From the NCBI RefSeq assembly GCF_003612015.1, contig NZ_RARB01000002.1, forward strand, positions 621,590 through 685,589: DNA of 64,000 bases, in the 5' to 3' direction. How positions within the stretch are numbered: position 1 is the first letter of the stretch; each line of letters starts with the position of its first letter. Source of the stretch: Pantoea piersonii. GTDB lineage: Bacteria > Pseudomonadota > Gammaproteobacteria > Enterobacterales > Enterobacteriaceae. Positions 47,880-58,718 of the stretch are shown here, in pieces. The translations under genes were made by a program, and so were the position numbers. The notes beneath the pieces are model-generated. The model saw only the letters and a program-made list of their open reading frames with translations, had not been told where the DNA came from and did not search any database.

Positions 47880-49229
47880 TTAACGTCGTCGCCAGCTGTG
47901 ATACTCCTCGCCGCGCCGTCCTGGCGCGGTCTCGGGCAAACGAATCAGACCCACCAGAGACATAACGCCGAGCACGCCGATATAGATCGCCAGGCCATAC
48001 CAGTGGCCATTCGTAACCTGTAAAATTTTCACAGCGGCCAGACCGAGAAGGCCGCTGCCGATTAACGAGCCAATTTGCCAGATCACGGCAATGCCGCTGC
48101 AGCGAATATGAGTTGGAAACAGCTCCGGAAACCACGAGGCCTGAGGCGCGTAACACATACTGTGACCGAGCGTCAGCGCCACGATCATAGCGATCTGGGT
48201 CAGCCAGTAGCTGTTTTGCTGCAGAGCGAGGAAAAAGGGCACGATTGACAGCACAATCAGCAGCGCGCCCAGCAGGTAGACAGGTTTCCGGCCGATGCGG
48301 TCAGAAAGCGCGCCCATCAGCGGAATAGCGAAGATTTCCAGAATGACGGCGACAATCATACTGTCCATCAGGATATTACTGTCGAGCTGATTAGCTTTAG
48401 CCCAGGCCAGAATAATCACGGTGAACAGGGCAAAGGCGCAGGCTTCAATCAGCTTCGCCGCTACGCCGTTGATTACCAGCCCGGGATAAGCCTGAATTAC
48501 CTCTTTCAGCGGGCGCGATTCTGCAGCTTTGGTCGCGCGGATCTCTGCGAAAACCGGCGACTCGTCAATTCGCAGCCGGATAAACAGACCAACGATTACC
48601 AGCAGGGCGCTCAGCAAAAAAGGGACGCGCCAGCCCCAGCTCATCATCTGATCAGCAGTCAGGAACGCATTCAGAAGGGCGAACAGCGCCAGCGGCAGCA
48701 GAAAGCCGGCCGGCGCGCCCGTCTGTACCCAACTGGCGAAGTAACCTCTCCGCGCGGGCTGGGAATACTCCGCCGTCATCAGCACCGCGCCAGCCTGCTC
48801 GCCGCCGACGCCGAATCCCTGCAGCAGGCGGATAACGATTAACGAGACCGGCGCCCAGATACCAAGGGTGGCGTAGGTCGGCAACAGACCGATGCAGAAG
48901 GTGCCAAGGCCGACAATCAGAATAGTGGCGACCAGCGCTTTTTTACGTCCCACCTTATCGCCGATATGGCCAAAAATAATCCCGCCAACCGGACGCGCCA
49001 GAAACCCGACAGCATAAGTGGCGAAGGCGGCCAGCGTACTGACCAGCGGATTATCGCTCGGGAAGAAGAGGTGGCCAAAGAAGAGTACCGCTGCGGTTCC
49101 ATAGGCGAAGAAATCATAATATTCCGCTGCGGTGCCGATAGCCGATGCGCTGGCGACCCGGCGTATGACCCGGTGGCTGTGAGCGGTTTCAACGGTTGCG
49201 CCAGCAGATGGCGTGGATATAGAGGTCAT
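47880..49229 (-). CDS. MFS transporter, metabolite:H+ symporter (MHS) family
   Basis: A 449-residue inner-membrane transporter with twelve predicted helices. The MHS-type signatures are ASAIGTAAEYYDFFAYGTAA at helix 1, the loop motif GHIGDKVGRKKAL, RLLQGFGVGGEQAGAVL and a second DRIGRKPVY loop. Relatives include shikimate, alpha-ketoglutarate and proline/betaine symporters; the substrate here cannot be told. Together with the protease gene it takes the place of yciQ between yciO and rluB, so it is accessory relative to E. coli. Confidence 0.88.
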   Translation of the reverse strand: MTSISTPSAGATVETAHSHRVIRRVASASAIGTAAEYYDFFAYGTAAVLFFGHLFFPSDNPLVSTLAAFATYAVGFLARPVGGIIFGHIGDKVGRKKALVATILIVGLGTFCIGLLPTYATLGIWAPVSLIVIRLLQGFGVGGEQAGAVLMTAEYSQPARRGYFASWVQTGAPAGFLLPLALFALLNAFLTADQMMSWGWRVPFLLSALLVIVGLFIRLRIDESPVFAEIRATKAAESRPLKEVIQAYPGLVINGVAAKLIEACAFALFTVIILAWAKANQLDSNILMDSMIVAVILEIFAIPLMGALSDRIGRKPVYLLGALLIVLSIVPFFLALQQNSYWLTQIAMIVALTLGHSMCYAPQASWFPELFPTHIRCSGIAVIWQIGSLIGSGLLGLAAVKILQVTNGHWYGLAIYIGVLGVMSLVGLIRLPETAPGRRGEEYHSWRRR

Positions 49230-49514
49230 AAAGGTCTCCCGTTTGTCAGAGGCTTATCTACCATACAAGTCTGCAAACTCTTTCGTTGCGAAGATGATCA
49301 CAGATGTTAAACAGGGGACATGTGGAGGAGAGGCGACGCTAAAAGCCGTCATCGTCGCCTTTATACGCCGTAAAACAGCTGCGCTGCTATTCTGATAAAG
49401 CAGGTTACAAATCAGTAAATTAAAGGTATAATGGGCGGAACATCATAACTTAAGTTATTGATTTTAAAGAAGTTTAACCCAAATGACGCCTGGGAAGGCG
49501 ACAGTGAGGCCGCT

Positions 49515-50396
49515 ATGAGCGAAAAGTTACAGAAAGTCCTGGCACGTGCAGGCCACGGTTCCCGTCGTGAAATCGAAGCAAAAATCGCCGCTGGTCGCGT
49601 CAGTATCGACGGCAAACTCGCCACGCTGGGCGACCGCATTGAAAACGATAAATCCCTGAAAATCCGCATCGATGGCCATCTGGTTTCTATCGCCGAGTCG
49701 GCGACAGAAGTATGCCGCGTGCTTGCCTATTACAAGCCTGAAGGCGAACTCTGTACCCGAAGCGATCCGGAAGGTCGCCCAACGGTATTCGATCGCCTGC
49801 CGCGCCTGCGCGGCTCCCGCTGGATTGCGGTAGGGCGTCTGGACGTTAATACCTGCGGCCTGCTGCTGTTCACCACCGATGGCGAACTGGCGAACCGCCT
49901 GATGCATCCAAGCCGTGAAGTTGAGCGCGAATATGCCGTGCGCGTGTTTGGTCAGGTGGACGATGATAAAATTCGTCAGCTGAGCAAAGGCGTACAGCTG
50001 GAAGATGGCCCGGCAGCCTTTAAAACGCTGCGCTTCGCCGGCGGCGAAGGGGTGAACCAGTGGTATAACGTCACCCTGACAGAAGGACGCAACCGTGAAG
50101 TGCGTCGTCTGTGGGAAGCGGTCGGCGTGCAGGTCAGCCGCCTGATGCGCGTGCGCTATGGCGATATCCATCTGCCGAAAGGTTTGCCGCGCGGCGGCTG
50201 GATGGAAATGGATCTGGCGGCGGTTAACTATCTGCGCTCGCTGGTCGGCATGGATGACGAGACGGTCACCAAGCTGGCGGTTGAGAAAGATCGCCGTCGC
50301 ACCAAGGCGAATCAAATTCGTCGTGCGGTCAAGCGCCACACGCAGGTCAGCGGCAACGGCCGACGCAGCAGCGGCGGCGGCAGCAAACGCGGCTAA
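49515..50396 (+). CDS. rluB: 23S rRNA pseudouridine(2605) synthase RluB
   Basis: Modifies U2605 of 23S rRNA. The 293-residue product has an N-terminal S4 RNA-binding domain ([19 protein letters not shown]), the catalytic aspartate motif [14 protein letters not shown] and the downstream [18 protein letters not shown] basic, glycine- and arginine-rich tail ends the protein, as in E. coli. The ATG at 49515 has a GAGG ribosome site; the in-frame start at 49458 is rejected. Confidence 0.96.
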   Translation: MSEKLQKVLARAGHGSRREIEAKIAAGRVSIDGKLATLGDRIENDKSLKIRIDGHLVSIAESATEVCRVLAYYKPEGELCTRSDPEGRPTVFDRLPRLRGSRWIAVGRLDVNTCGLLLFTTDGELANRLMHPSREVEREYAVRVFGQVDDDKIRQLSKGVQLEDGPAAFKTLRFAGGEGVNQWYNVTLTEGRNREVRRLWEAVGVQVSRLMRVRYGDIHLPKGLPRGGWMEMDLAAVNYLRSLVGMDDETVTKLAVEKDRRRTKANQIRRAVKRHTQVSGNGRRSSGGGSKRG

Positions 50397-50399
50397 TAA

Positions 50400-50428
50400 A
50401 AAACGCAGCTCTCGGGCTGCGTTTTTTT
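50400..50428. terminator. Bidirectional terminator between rluB and btuR
   Basis: A stem of about 10 bp (AAAACGCAGC/GCTGCGTTTT) with a 6-nt loop and T runs on both strands. The right T run overlaps the btuR stop codon. Confidence 0.88.
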
Positions 50429-51017
50429 ACCAGTCGATGCCTTGCTGCGCCTGAATACCCGCATCGAAGGCGTGCTTAACTGGCCGCATTTCAGTTACGG
50501 TGTCCGCCATCTCCATCAGCGCGCGATGGCAGCCGCGTCCAGTCAGGATGACGCTCTGATGCGCCGGACGCTCACGAAGCGCGCGCTCCAGCTCTTCCAG
50601 CGGCAGATAATCCATGCTCACCATATAGGTGATCTCATCCAGTAGCACCAGATCGAGACGCTCGTCCGACAGCATGCGCCTGGCGTGCTGCCATACCGCA
50701 AGGCAGGCGGCCGTATCGGTCTCACGATTTTGCGTCTCCCAGGTAAAGCCAGTAGACATGACCTGAAATTCCACCCCGTGCTGCGACAGCAGGTTGCGCT
50801 CACCGTTAGGCCATTCCCCTTTGATAAACTGGATCACGCCCACTCTTTTATCATGCCCGACGGCGCGCAGCGCGGTGCCGAAGGCGGCGGTGGTTTTGCC
50901 TTTACCATTGCCGGTAAAGACCATCAGGATACCGCGCGTTTCCGTTGCCGCGGCGATGCGTGCATCAACCTGCTCTTTCAGCCGCTGCTGGCGCTGCTGG
51001 TGGCGATCGTCGCTCAT
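50427..51017 (-). CDS. btuR: Cob(I)yrinic acid a,c-diamide adenosyltransferase BtuR
   Basis: Adenosylates corrinoids in cobalamin salvage or synthesis. The 196-residue product equals the E. coli length. It shows the modified P-loop FTGNGKGKTTAAFG, VGVIQFIKGEW and the Walker B-like LVLLDEITYM. Its ATG overlaps the yciK stop by one base (TAATG), so the pair is co-transcribed. No cobalamin riboswitch is evident upstream of the pair. Confidence 0.96.
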   Translation of the reverse strand: MSDDRHQQRQQRLKEQVDARIAAATETRGILMVFTGNGKGKTTAAFGTALRAVGHDKRVGVIQFIKGEWPNGERNLLSQHGVEFQVMSTGFTWETQNRETDTAACLAVWQHARRMLSDERLDLVLLDEITYMVSMDYLPLEELERALRERPAHQSVILTGRGCHRALMEMADTVTEMRPVKHAFDAGIQAQQGIDW

Positions 51018-51778
51018 TACTCTGCGGCTCCGGGTTTGCGGCCGGGCTGCGCGTCGAAGCTGACGCCTGTTTTACGGCGGCTGTCGTCGCCCATGACATA
51101 AAGGTAGAGCGGCATCAGGTCGGCTGGCGTTTTCAGCTTACCGGCATCCTCCTGCGGGAAGGCCGAGGCGCGCATTTTGGTGCGCGTGCCGCCTGGGTTG
51201 ATGCAGTTAACGCGCAGCGACTGGTTTTTATACTCATCCGCCAGCACCTGCATCATCCCTTCGGTCGCGAACTTCGAAACGGCATAGGCGCCCCAGCCCG
51301 CGCGACCGGTGCGTCCCACGCTGGAGGTAGTGAACACCAGCGAACCCGCGCTCGATTTCAGCAGCAGCGGCAGCAAGGCCTGCGTCAGGAAGAAGGTGGC
51401 GTCAAGATTGATCTTCATCACCTCTTGCCAGATTTGCGGATCCAGCTCGGCCAGCGGCACGATTTCGCCCAGAATGCCGGCGTTGTGCAGCACGCCATCG
51501 AGGCGCGGGAACTGCTGCTCCAGCTGGTCAGCCAGCTGGCGACAGGCATCCGGGGTCGCCTGCGCCAGATCGAACACCACGCAGTGCGCCGGACGCAGGC
51601 CCAGTTGGCCGATCGCCTGCTGGGTCTGCTCCAGACGCGCCAGATTGCGGCCAAGCAGAATGACTTCCGCGCCGTAGCGCGCATAGGTAATGGCGGCTTC
51701 GCGGCCGATGCCGTCTGAGGCGCCGGTGACAAGAATGATGCGGTTTTGCAGCAGGTCGCTTTTCGGTTGATAGTGCAC
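51017..51778 (-). CDS. yciK: Short-chain dehydrogenase YciK
   Basis: A 253-residue SDR oxidoreductase with an unknown substrate. It has the cofactor motif VTGASDGIGREAA, the NAG motif in LHNAGILG, the catalytic serine in TTSSVGR and YxxxK in WGAYAVSKFATEG. The start is GTG with an AAGGA ribosome site seven bases upstream. It is translationally coupled to btuR and divergent from sohB, the E. coli arrangement. Confidence 0.95.
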   Translation of the reverse strand: MHYQPKSDLLQNRIILVTGASDGIGREAAITYARYGAEVILLGRNLARLEQTQQAIGQLGLRPAHCVVFDLAQATPDACRQLADQLEQQFPRLDGVLHNAGILGEIVPLAELDPQIWQEVMKINLDATFFLTQALLPLLLKSSAGSLVFTTSSVGRTGRAGWGAYAVSKFATEGMMQVLADEYKNQSLRVNCINPGGTRTKMRASAFPQEDAGKLKTPADLMPLYLYVMGDDSRRKTGVSFDAQPGRKPGAAE

Positions 51779-51951
51779 GGCGATTTCCTTGAGCGCTAAA
51801 CGGGTTTTTGGCTTTATGCCTTAATTCGCCGTAGGGCGCAATCATCCACAGGCGCTTTCTGTGCCGGGCGCTGGCATTTCAGGCGACGCGCGGCGCTAAA
51901 CCCGGTAAACTCTCTGATTAGTGCTAATTCTCTGTTTAATAAGGCGGCAGA

Positions 51952-53001
51952 ATGGATTTACTCTCCAGTTATGGATTATTTCTGGCCAAAGCGGTGACGG
52001 TTGTTGTAGCCGTCGGTGCCGTCGTGGCGATTATTGTGAACGCGGCGCTGCGCAAGCGCGGCCAGGCGGCCGGGCAGCTCCGGCTGACGCATCTGGGCGA
52101 TGATTATCAACAAATGAAGGAAGATCTGCAGCTGGCTAAAATGAAGCCGCAGGTACAGAAAGTGTGGCTGAAGCAGCATAAAAAAGCGGAAAAGCAGAAG
52201 GCGAAAGCGGAGAAGCGCGCCGCGAAGCAAGGCGTTACTGAACATCAGAAACCGACGCTTTACGTTATCGATTTTAAGGGCAGCATGGACGCCAGCGAAG
52301 TGACGGCGCTGCGCGAAGAAGTTTCCGCCGTACTGGCGGTAGCGGAAAAGGGCGATGAGGTACTGCTGCGGCTGGAAAGCCCAGGCGGCGTAGTGCATGG
52401 CTACGGCCTGGCGGCGTCGCAGCTGCAGCGCCTGCGCGATCGCGGCCTGCGCCTGACGGCGGCGGTCGACAAAGTGGCCGCCAGCGGCGGCTATATGATG
52501 GCCTGCGTGGCGGATCGCATCGTGGCCGCCCCCTTCGCCATTCTCGGCTCTATCGGCGTCGTGGCGCAAATCCCTAACTTCAATCGTCTGCTCAAGCGTA
52601 ATGACATCGATGTCGAACTGCACACCGCAGGGCAGTACAAACGCACCCTGACGCTGTTTGGTGAAAATACCGACGAAGGCCGTGAGAAGTTTCAGGAAGA
52701 TCTCAACGAAACGCATATGCTGTTCAAAGAGTTCGTACACCAGATGCGCCCAACGCTGGATATCGACAAAGTGGCGACAGGCGAGCACTGGTATGGCCGA
52801 CAGGCGCTCGACTTAAAGCTTATTGACGATATCAGCACCAGCGACGAGCTGATCATCAGCCAGATGGATCTGTTTAACGTGCTGGGTGTGCACTATGCGC
52901 GCCGCCGCAAAATGATCGACCGCGTCACTCACAGCGCCGGCTCGGTAGCGGAGCGCCTGCTGATGAAATGGTGGCAGCGCGGCGAAAAGCCGCTGCTGTA
53001 A
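51952..53001 (+). CDS. sohB: Inner-membrane protease SohB
   Basis: Periplasmic-facing S49 serine protease, 349 residues as in E. coli. One N-terminal membrane helix (about residues 8-30), a basic coiled region (about 45-90) and the S49 domain with the nucleophile Ser178 in KVAASGGYMMAC. The family's general-base lysine probably lies in GQYKRTLTLFG. It is related to SppA, encoded earlier in this window. AAGGCGGCAGA precedes the ATG. Confidence 0.96.
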   Translation: MDLLSSYGLFLAKAVTVVVAVGAVVAIIVNAALRKRGQAAGQLRLTHLGDDYQQMKEDLQLAKMKPQVQKVWLKQHKKAEKQKAKAEKRAAKQGVTEHQKPTLYVIDFKGSMDASEVTALREEVSAVLAVAEKGDEVLLRLESPGGVVHGYGLAASQLQRLRDRGLRLTAAVDKVAASGGYMMACVADRIVAAPFAILGSIGVVAQIPNFNRLLKRNDIDVELHTAGQYKRTLTLFGENTDEGREKFQEDLNETHMLFKEFVHQMRPTLDIDKVATGEHWYGRQALDLKLIDDISTSDELIISQMDLFNVLGVHYARRRKMIDRVTHSAGSVAERLLMKWWQRGEKPLL

Positions 53002-53028
53002 AGGGCGTCCGCGCGCTTGCGATAAACG

Positions 53029-53053
53029 AACCCGGCTTACGCCGGGTTTTTTA
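53029..53053. terminator. Bidirectional terminator between sohB and yciN
   Basis: AACCCGGC/GCCGGGTT, an 8-bp stem with a TTAC loop and a T run that reaches the yciN stop codon. Confidence 0.88.
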
Positions 53054-53299
53054 TGCCAGGTGGTAGCGTGACGAGAGCGTCAGCGCCAGATATTTAAACA
53101 CGTTAAACACCGCCGTGGTCTTCGCCGTCGGCAGCCCCTCGTCATCAAGGAAAAAGGGACCGCGGAAGACCAGAACGTCTCCTTGCTGAATCACGTCGTC
53201 TGCTTCAAGTCCGGCGAAATAATCATCATGTTCCCGAATGAGCGCATTGGCTTTTTCCAGTAGCGCCTGGCGTGAAATGGCCTGAGTATTCTTCTGCAT
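53051..53299 (-). CDS. yciN: YciN family protein
   Basis: A small acidic protein of 82 residues, close to E. coli YciN (83), with conserved [19 protein letters not shown] and [21 protein letters not shown]. Function unknown. Two starts are plausible: the ATG at 53299, chosen by homology, and an ATG at 53320 with a better-placed AAGGA ribosome site, which would add seven residues (MSKRRYS). It lies between sohB and topA, as in E. coli. Confidence 0.88.
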   Translation of the reverse strand: MQKNTQAISRQALLEKANALIREHDDYFAGLEADDVIQQGDVLVFRGPFFLDDEGLPTAKTTAVFNVFKYLALTLSSRYHLA

Positions 53300-53670
53300 T
53301 GAATAGCGCCTTTTTGACATGCACAAAATCCTTTCTATATTACTTGCCAAAACCGCTGCGCGGCAAATCAGCAAAAAGCGCGAAAATCTGGCGCAAAAAT
53401 CAACTGAGTGCTAATTAAGTTGCGTAACGAATTTTATCAGGTAGAGTGTGGGCGATTCAGATTTCAGGGAGATCACACCGGGAAGTGTGGTTGAGTCAGA
53501 TGAAAAAGTCGCTCTTATTCATACCCTTGCATAAGCATATGCCAGCTGGCCCGAGATTGACCCCGCAGCCTTGAAAAGCAAAAAAGGCGCAACAATATTG
53601 AACCCAATGGGTTTCAGGGCATCAAATCCTCTCCCGTTTATCAGGACGTTTTCATTAGGTAAAGGTACAT

Positions 53671-56268
53671 ATGGGTAAAGCACTCGTCATCGTTGAGTCC
53701 CCGGCAAAGGCCAAAACAATCAATAAATACCTCGGTAGTGACTACGTGGTGAAATCCAGCGTCGGTCATATCCGTGATTTGCCGACCAGTGGTTCAACAG
53801 CGAAAAAGAGTGCTGACGGGGCCGGCGATAAAAAAACCAAAAAGGTTAAAAAAGACGAAAAAGCTGCGCTAGTCAGTCGAATGGGCGTTGACCCGTATCA
53901 CGGCTGGAAAGCTGACTATCAGATCCTGCCCGGCAAGGAAAAAGTCGTCTCCGAACTCAAAGCGCTGGCAGCCAATGCTGACCACATTTACCTCGCAACC
54001 GACCTTGACCGCGAAGGGGAAGCCATCGCCTGGCACCTGCGGGAAGTGATCGGCGGCGACGATAAGCGCTTTAGCCGCGTAGTCTTTAACGAAATCACCA
54101 AAAATGCGATTCGTCAGGCGTTCGAAACGCCGGGCGAACTCAATATCGATCGCGTCAATGCGCAGCAGGCGCGCCGCTTTATGGACCGCGTCGTCGGCTA
54201 TATGGTATCGCCGCTGCTGTGGAAGAAGATTGCGCGCGGCCTCTCTGCCGGTCGCGTTCAGTCTGTCGCCGTGCGCCTGGTGGTTGAGCGCGAACGTGAA
54301 ATCAAAGCGTTTGTGCCGGAAGAATACTGGGAGCTGAACGCCGATCTGCATACGGCGAAAGGCGATCTGCTGGCAATGTCCGTTACGCACCAGAACGACA
54401 GCCCGTTCCGTCCGGTCAACGGCGAACAGACGCAGGCCGCCGTCGCGCTGCTGGAAAATGCGCGCTATGAAGTGGTGGACCGCGAAGATAAACCGACCAG
54501 CAGCAAGCCTGGCGCACCTTTTATTACCTCGACGCTGCAGCAGGCGGCCAGCACGCGACTCGGCTTTGGCGTCAAGAAAACCATGATGATGGCGCAGCGG
54601 CTGTATGAAGCGGGCCACATTACCTATATGCGTACCGACTCGACCAATCTGAGTCAGGATGCGCTGGCGATGGCGCGCGGCTATATCGACAAGAACTTCG
54701 GCAAAAAGTATCTACCGGAGACGGCGAACACCTACGCCAGCAAAGAGAATTCCCAGGAAGCGCACGAAGCGATCCGTCCCTCCGACGTTAACGTGGTGGC
54801 GGAAAAACTTAAAGATATGGAAGCGGACGCGCAGAAGCTCTATCAGCTGATCTGGCGTCAGTTTGTCGCCTGTCAGATGGTGCCTGCGCAGTATGATTCC
54901 ACGACGCTGACCGTCGCCGCCGCCGGATTTAAGCTGAAGGCGAAAGGGCGCACGCTGCGCTTCGACGGCTGGACGCGCGTGATGCCTGCGCTGCGTAAAA
55001 ATGATGAAGACCGCACGCTGCCGCATGTCGCAACGGGCGAGACGCTGGATCTGCAGCAGCTGGTCCCGAGCCAGCACTTTACTAAACCACCGGCGCGCTT
55101 CAGCGAAGCCTCGCTGGTGCGCGAACTGGAAAAGCGCGGCATCGGTCGTCCCTCTACTTACGCCGCCATTATCTCGACCATTCAGGACCGCGGTTACGTG
55201 CGGGTGGAAAACCGCCGTTTTTACGCTGAGAAAATGGGCGAAATCGTCACCGATCGTCTGGAAGAGAATTTCCGCGATCTGATGAACTACGACTTTACCG
55301 CCACCATGGAAGACAGCCTCGATCGGGTCGCGAACAATGAGGCGGAATGGAAAGGCGTACTGGATAACTTCTTCAGCGACTTTACTCAGCAGCTGGACAA
55401 AGCGGAGAAAGATCCGGAAGAGGGCGGCATGCAGCCGAACCAGATGGTGCTCACCTCTATCGACTGTCCCACCTGTGGACGGAAAATGGGTATCCGCACC
55501 GCCAGCACCGGCGTTTTCCTCGGCTGTTCCGGCTACGCGCTGCCGCCGAAGGAGCGTTGCAAGCAGACCATCAATCTGATCCCGGAAAACGAAGTGCTCA
55601 ACGTGCTGGAAGGCGACGACGCCGAAACCAACGCGTTGCGCGCCCGTCGCCGCTGCCAGAAGTGCGGTACGGCGATGGACAGCTACCTGATCGATCCGCA
55701 GCGTAAGCTGCACGTCTGCGGCAACAATCCAGAGTGCGACGGATACGAGATCGAACAGGGCGAATTCCGTATCAAAGGCTATGACGGTCCGGTGGTGGAA
55801 TGCGAGAAGTGCGGTTCGGAAATGCACCTGAAAATGGGCCGTTTCGGCAAGTACATGGCGTGCACCAACGACGACTGTAAGAACACGCGCAAAATTCTGC
55901 GTAACGGCGAAGTTGCGCCGCCGAAAGAAGATCCGGTGCCGTTGCCTGAGCTGCCCTGCGAGAAATCAGACGCTTACTTCGTGCTGCGCGACGGCGCGGC
56001 GGGCGTCTTCCTGGCGGCGAACACGTTCCCCAAATCGCGCGAAACGCGCGCGCCTCTGGTGGAAGAGCTGCAGCGCTTTAAAGATCGTCTGCCGGAAAAA
56101 CTGCGCTATCTGGCAGATGCGCCAGCGACCGACCCTGACGGCAATAAGACGATGGTTCGCTTTAGCCGTAAAACCAAACAGCAGTATGTCGCCTCTGAAA
56201 AAGAGGGCAAAGCAACAGGCTGGTCGGTGTTTTATATCGACGGCAAGTGGCAGGAAGCCAAAAAGTAA
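53671..56268 (+). CDS. topA: DNA topoisomerase I
   Basis: Type IA topoisomerase that relaxes negative supercoils behind RNA polymerase. The 865-residue product equals E. coli TopA. The N-terminal TOPRIM domain shows [11 protein letters not shown] and [15 protein letters not shown]. The catalytic tyrosine is residue 319 in [12 protein letters not shown]. Three C-terminal four-cysteine zinc ribbons start near [18 protein letters not shown] and CEKCGSEMH, followed by cysteine-poor repeats. Confidence 0.98.
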   Translation: MGKALVIVESPAKAKTINKYLGSDYVVKSSVGHIRDLPTSGSTAKKSADGAGDKKTKKVKKDEKAALVSRMGVDPYHGWKADYQILPGKEKVVSELKALAANADHIYLATDLDREGEAIAWHLREVIGGDDKRFSRVVFNEITKNAIRQAFETPGELNIDRVNAQQARRFMDRVVGYMVSPLLWKKIARGLSAGRVQSVAVRLVVEREREIKAFVPEEYWELNADLHTAKGDLLAMSVTHQNDSPFRPVNGEQTQAAVALLENARYEVVDREDKPTSSKPGAPFITSTLQQAASTRLGFGVKKTMMMAQRLYEAGHITYMRTDSTNLSQDALAMARGYIDKNFGKKYLPETANTYASKENSQEAHEAIRPSDVNVVAEKLKDMEADAQKLYQLIWRQFVACQMVPAQYDSTTLTVAAAGFKLKAKGRTLRFDGWTRVMPALRKNDEDRTLPHVATGETLDLQQLVPSQHFTKPPARFSEASLVRELEKRGIGRPSTYAAIISTIQDRGYVRVENRRFYAEKMGEIVTDRLEENFRDLMNYDFTATMEDSLDRVANNEAEWKGVLDNFFSDFTQQLDKAEKDPEEGGMQPNQMVLTSIDCPTCGRKMGIRTASTGVFLGCSGYALPPKERCKQTINLIPENEVLNVLEGDDAETNALRARRRCQKCGTAMDSYLIDPQRKLHVCGNNPECDGYEIEQGEFRIKGYDGPVVECEKCGSEMHLKMGRFGKYMACTNDDCKNTRKILRNGEVAPPKEDPVPLPELPCEKSDAYFVLRDGAAGVFLAANTFPKSRETRAPLVEELQRFKDRLPEKLRYLADAPATDPDGNKTMVRFSRKTKQQYVASEKEGKATGWSVFYIDGKWQEAKK

Positions 56269-56283
56269 GCTCTTTTCCCTCAT

Positions 56284-56310
56284 AAAGGCCAGCGATGCTG
56301 GCCTTTTTCT
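56284..56310 (+). terminator. topA terminator
   Basis: A perfect 10-bp stem AAAGGCCAGC/GCTGGCCTTT with a GAT loop and a T run. Confidence 0.9.
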
Positions 56311-56313
56311 TAG

Positions 56314-57441
<1,128 letters not shown>

Positions 57442-57465
57442 ATCCGCGTATCGTTTAATAATGTT

Positions 57466-57490
57466 AAAGGCTGCCCTGGGCAGCCTTTTT
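57466..57490 (+). terminator. cysB terminator
   Basis: A perfect 10-bp stem AAAGGCTGCC/GGCAGCCTTT with a CTG loop and a T run. Confidence 0.9.
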
Positions 57491-57697
57491 TGTCTGTAGT
57501 CGTTAGCGCCACCTTAATGTCGAAAATTGTTATTATTTTTTTGTAAATGAAACACCGATCACATGTTTTTCTGTTTGCATTACTTAAATGAGAAACAGTA
57601 CACAAAATTTACTTTGCCGCTTTGCGTGCTGCCAGGATTATTCCCATACTCCAGTTAAGACCTGATGTGAAAGCGCTTTTTATCAGGTTCTTTAAAG

Positions 57698-57744
57698 TTA
57701 ACTCAAATTTGAAATGGCCCTAATCGCAATTTAACTCAAATTTG
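57698..57744. repeat. Tandem 14-bp direct repeat upstream of ymiA
   Basis: TTAACTCAAATTTG occurs at 57698-57711 and again at 57731-57744, a spacing of 33 bp (about three helical turns). Each copy contains the palindrome CAAATTTG. The layout is what paired operator sites look like; no regulator can be named. Confidence 0.45.
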
Positions 57745-57869
57745 CAATCTAATAATTCAATTAAGGAAATATGTCGCGATTCATTATTCCTTAAGTTTTC
57801 TGGCCACGTTGATTAATAGCGTTAATCGTTGTGCTCAATAAAAATAACTGGATTTTCGGCCTTAATGAG

Positions 57870-57887
57870 TTTAGGATTCGTCCTAAA
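57870..57887. repeat. TTTAGGA-TTCG-TCCTAAA inverted repeat
   Basis: A perfect 7-bp palindrome with a 4-bp centre, 50 bp upstream of the ymiA ATG. It could be an operator or an RNA stem with a UUCG loop. It shares TAGGA/TCCTA half-sites with RcsAB-type boxes. Confidence 0.45.
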
Positions 57888-57936
57888 TCTTAATCGATGT
57901 TATCAATCGTTTTATTGAGAGTGATTATCAGAAACT

Positions 57937-58095
57937 ATGGCTACGAGACTGACTGTACAACCCGACTTCCGGGCAAAAAGCACCAAGGTTGAGCGCTCTG
58001 GTAATATCCGTCGCAAGGCCTGGTTAACCGTAATAGCTGCTTCTGCGCTGTTCTGGGTGGTTGTGGCATTGATGATCTGGCGTATATGGGGTTAA
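57937..58095 (+). CDS. ymiA: Small membrane protein YmiA
   Basis: A 52-residue protein with a basic N-terminal half and one C-terminal membrane helix (about residues 29-50). The tail RRKAWLTVIAASALFWVVV followed by ALMIWRIWG closely matches the C terminus of E. coli YmiA as recalled. E. coli ymiA also lies between cysB and acnA. Function unknown. The ribosome site is weak. yciX follows after only 3 bp. Confidence 0.85.
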   Translation: MATRLTVQPDFRAKSTKVERSGNIRRKAWLTVIAASALFWVVVALMIWRIWG

Positions 58096-58098
58096 ACC

Positions 58099-58278
58099 AT
58101 GTGGGCGAACACACTCAGCAGTAAACAGTCGTTATCCGCGCCTCAGCTTAAAGCCCCTGCCTGTAAAGGCAAAGAGAGCAGCGTGACGGAACACAAAGTG
58201 ACTATCCCGGATAGCTGGGAACTGAGTGAAAATCAGCGTCACTTCATCGAGTCTTTCATGGACCCGAAAGCCAAATAA
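58099..58278 (+). CDS. yciX: Small protein downstream of ymiA (YciX position)
   Basis: A 59-residue soluble frame starting MWANTLSSKQ and ending with a polar helix-like WELSENQRHFIESFMDPKAK. It begins 3 bp after ymiA with a GGGG ribosome site. An internal GTG preceded by GAGAGCAGC could instead give a 31-residue form starting at TEHKVTIPD. It is named by position between ymiA and acnA; sequence identity to E. coli YciX was not verified. Confidence 0.6.
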   Translation: MWANTLSSKQSLSAPQLKAPACKGKESSVTEHKVTIPDSWELSENQRHFIESFMDPKAK

Positions 58279-58438
58279 GCTGTCAGCGTTACCTGGCTTC
58301 GCCAGTGCAATACTTCTTTCCGGTTATCCGGCGGGCAAATTAAAAGCCCACTCTTTACACTCAGCATATAAAAAGGGTGTCATCACATAAATGATGACAG
58401 CAGGACTTTTTTACGCCCGTTTTCGGGAGGAGTGACGT

Positions 58439-58528
58439 ATGAACATCAATATGATTAAGATGTCCTGGCTGAGCGCATATGCATTCTCATTTGCATTCTG
58501 GGCCGCGGCCGTATGGATTGCTGTATAA
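58439..58528 (+). CDS. Very small membrane protein, YmiC-like
   Basis: A 29-residue frame (MNINMIKMSWLSAYAFSF then a tryptophan-rich helix to WIAV) with an excellent GGAGGAG ribosome site seven bases upstream of ATG. It is a single hydrophobic helix throughout residues 9-29. E. coli has a protein of about this size, YmiC, near acnA, and this may be its counterpart. A strong terminator follows, so it is a discrete expressed unit or the end of the ymiA operon. Confidence 0.75.
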   Translation: MNINMIKMSWLSAYAFSFAFWAAAVWIAV

Positions 58529-58563
58529 CCTGAAAGTAGTATTCTCCCTCATTCTTTTCGCTT

Positions 58564-58592
58564 ACGCCCCGCATAACCTGCGGGGCGTTTTC
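58564..58592 (+). terminator. Terminator of the ymiA-yciX-ymiC-like cluster
   Basis: A perfect 10-bp stem ACGCCCCGCA/TGCGGGGCGT with a 5-nt loop and a T-rich tail. It isolates the small genes from acnA. Confidence 0.9.
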
Positions 58593-58718
58593 GTTTGTGC
58601 GCGCGATAGTGTAGCATTTTGTGTTGTAATCAAAACGTTAAGGAAAATGTAGTCTATCTTTAACATAAACCTTGTTTTCTCTGAGGTTAACGCGATCACG
58701 ATAAGAAAAGGAGGAGCT

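Larger units (their letters stand above)
57442..57936. other. cysB-ymiA intergenic region
   Basis: A 495-bp AT-rich stretch. It holds the cysB terminator, a 14-bp direct repeat (57698-57711 and 57731-57744) and a 7-bp inverted repeat with a TTCG loop (57870-57887). These probably mark the control region of the small genes ahead of acnA. No further gene was seen. Confidence 0.55.

Noticed and set aside
50427..51951. Cobalamin riboswitch ahead of yciK-btuR
   Set aside because: The 173-bp gap upstream of yciK shows no B12-box-like conserved segment.
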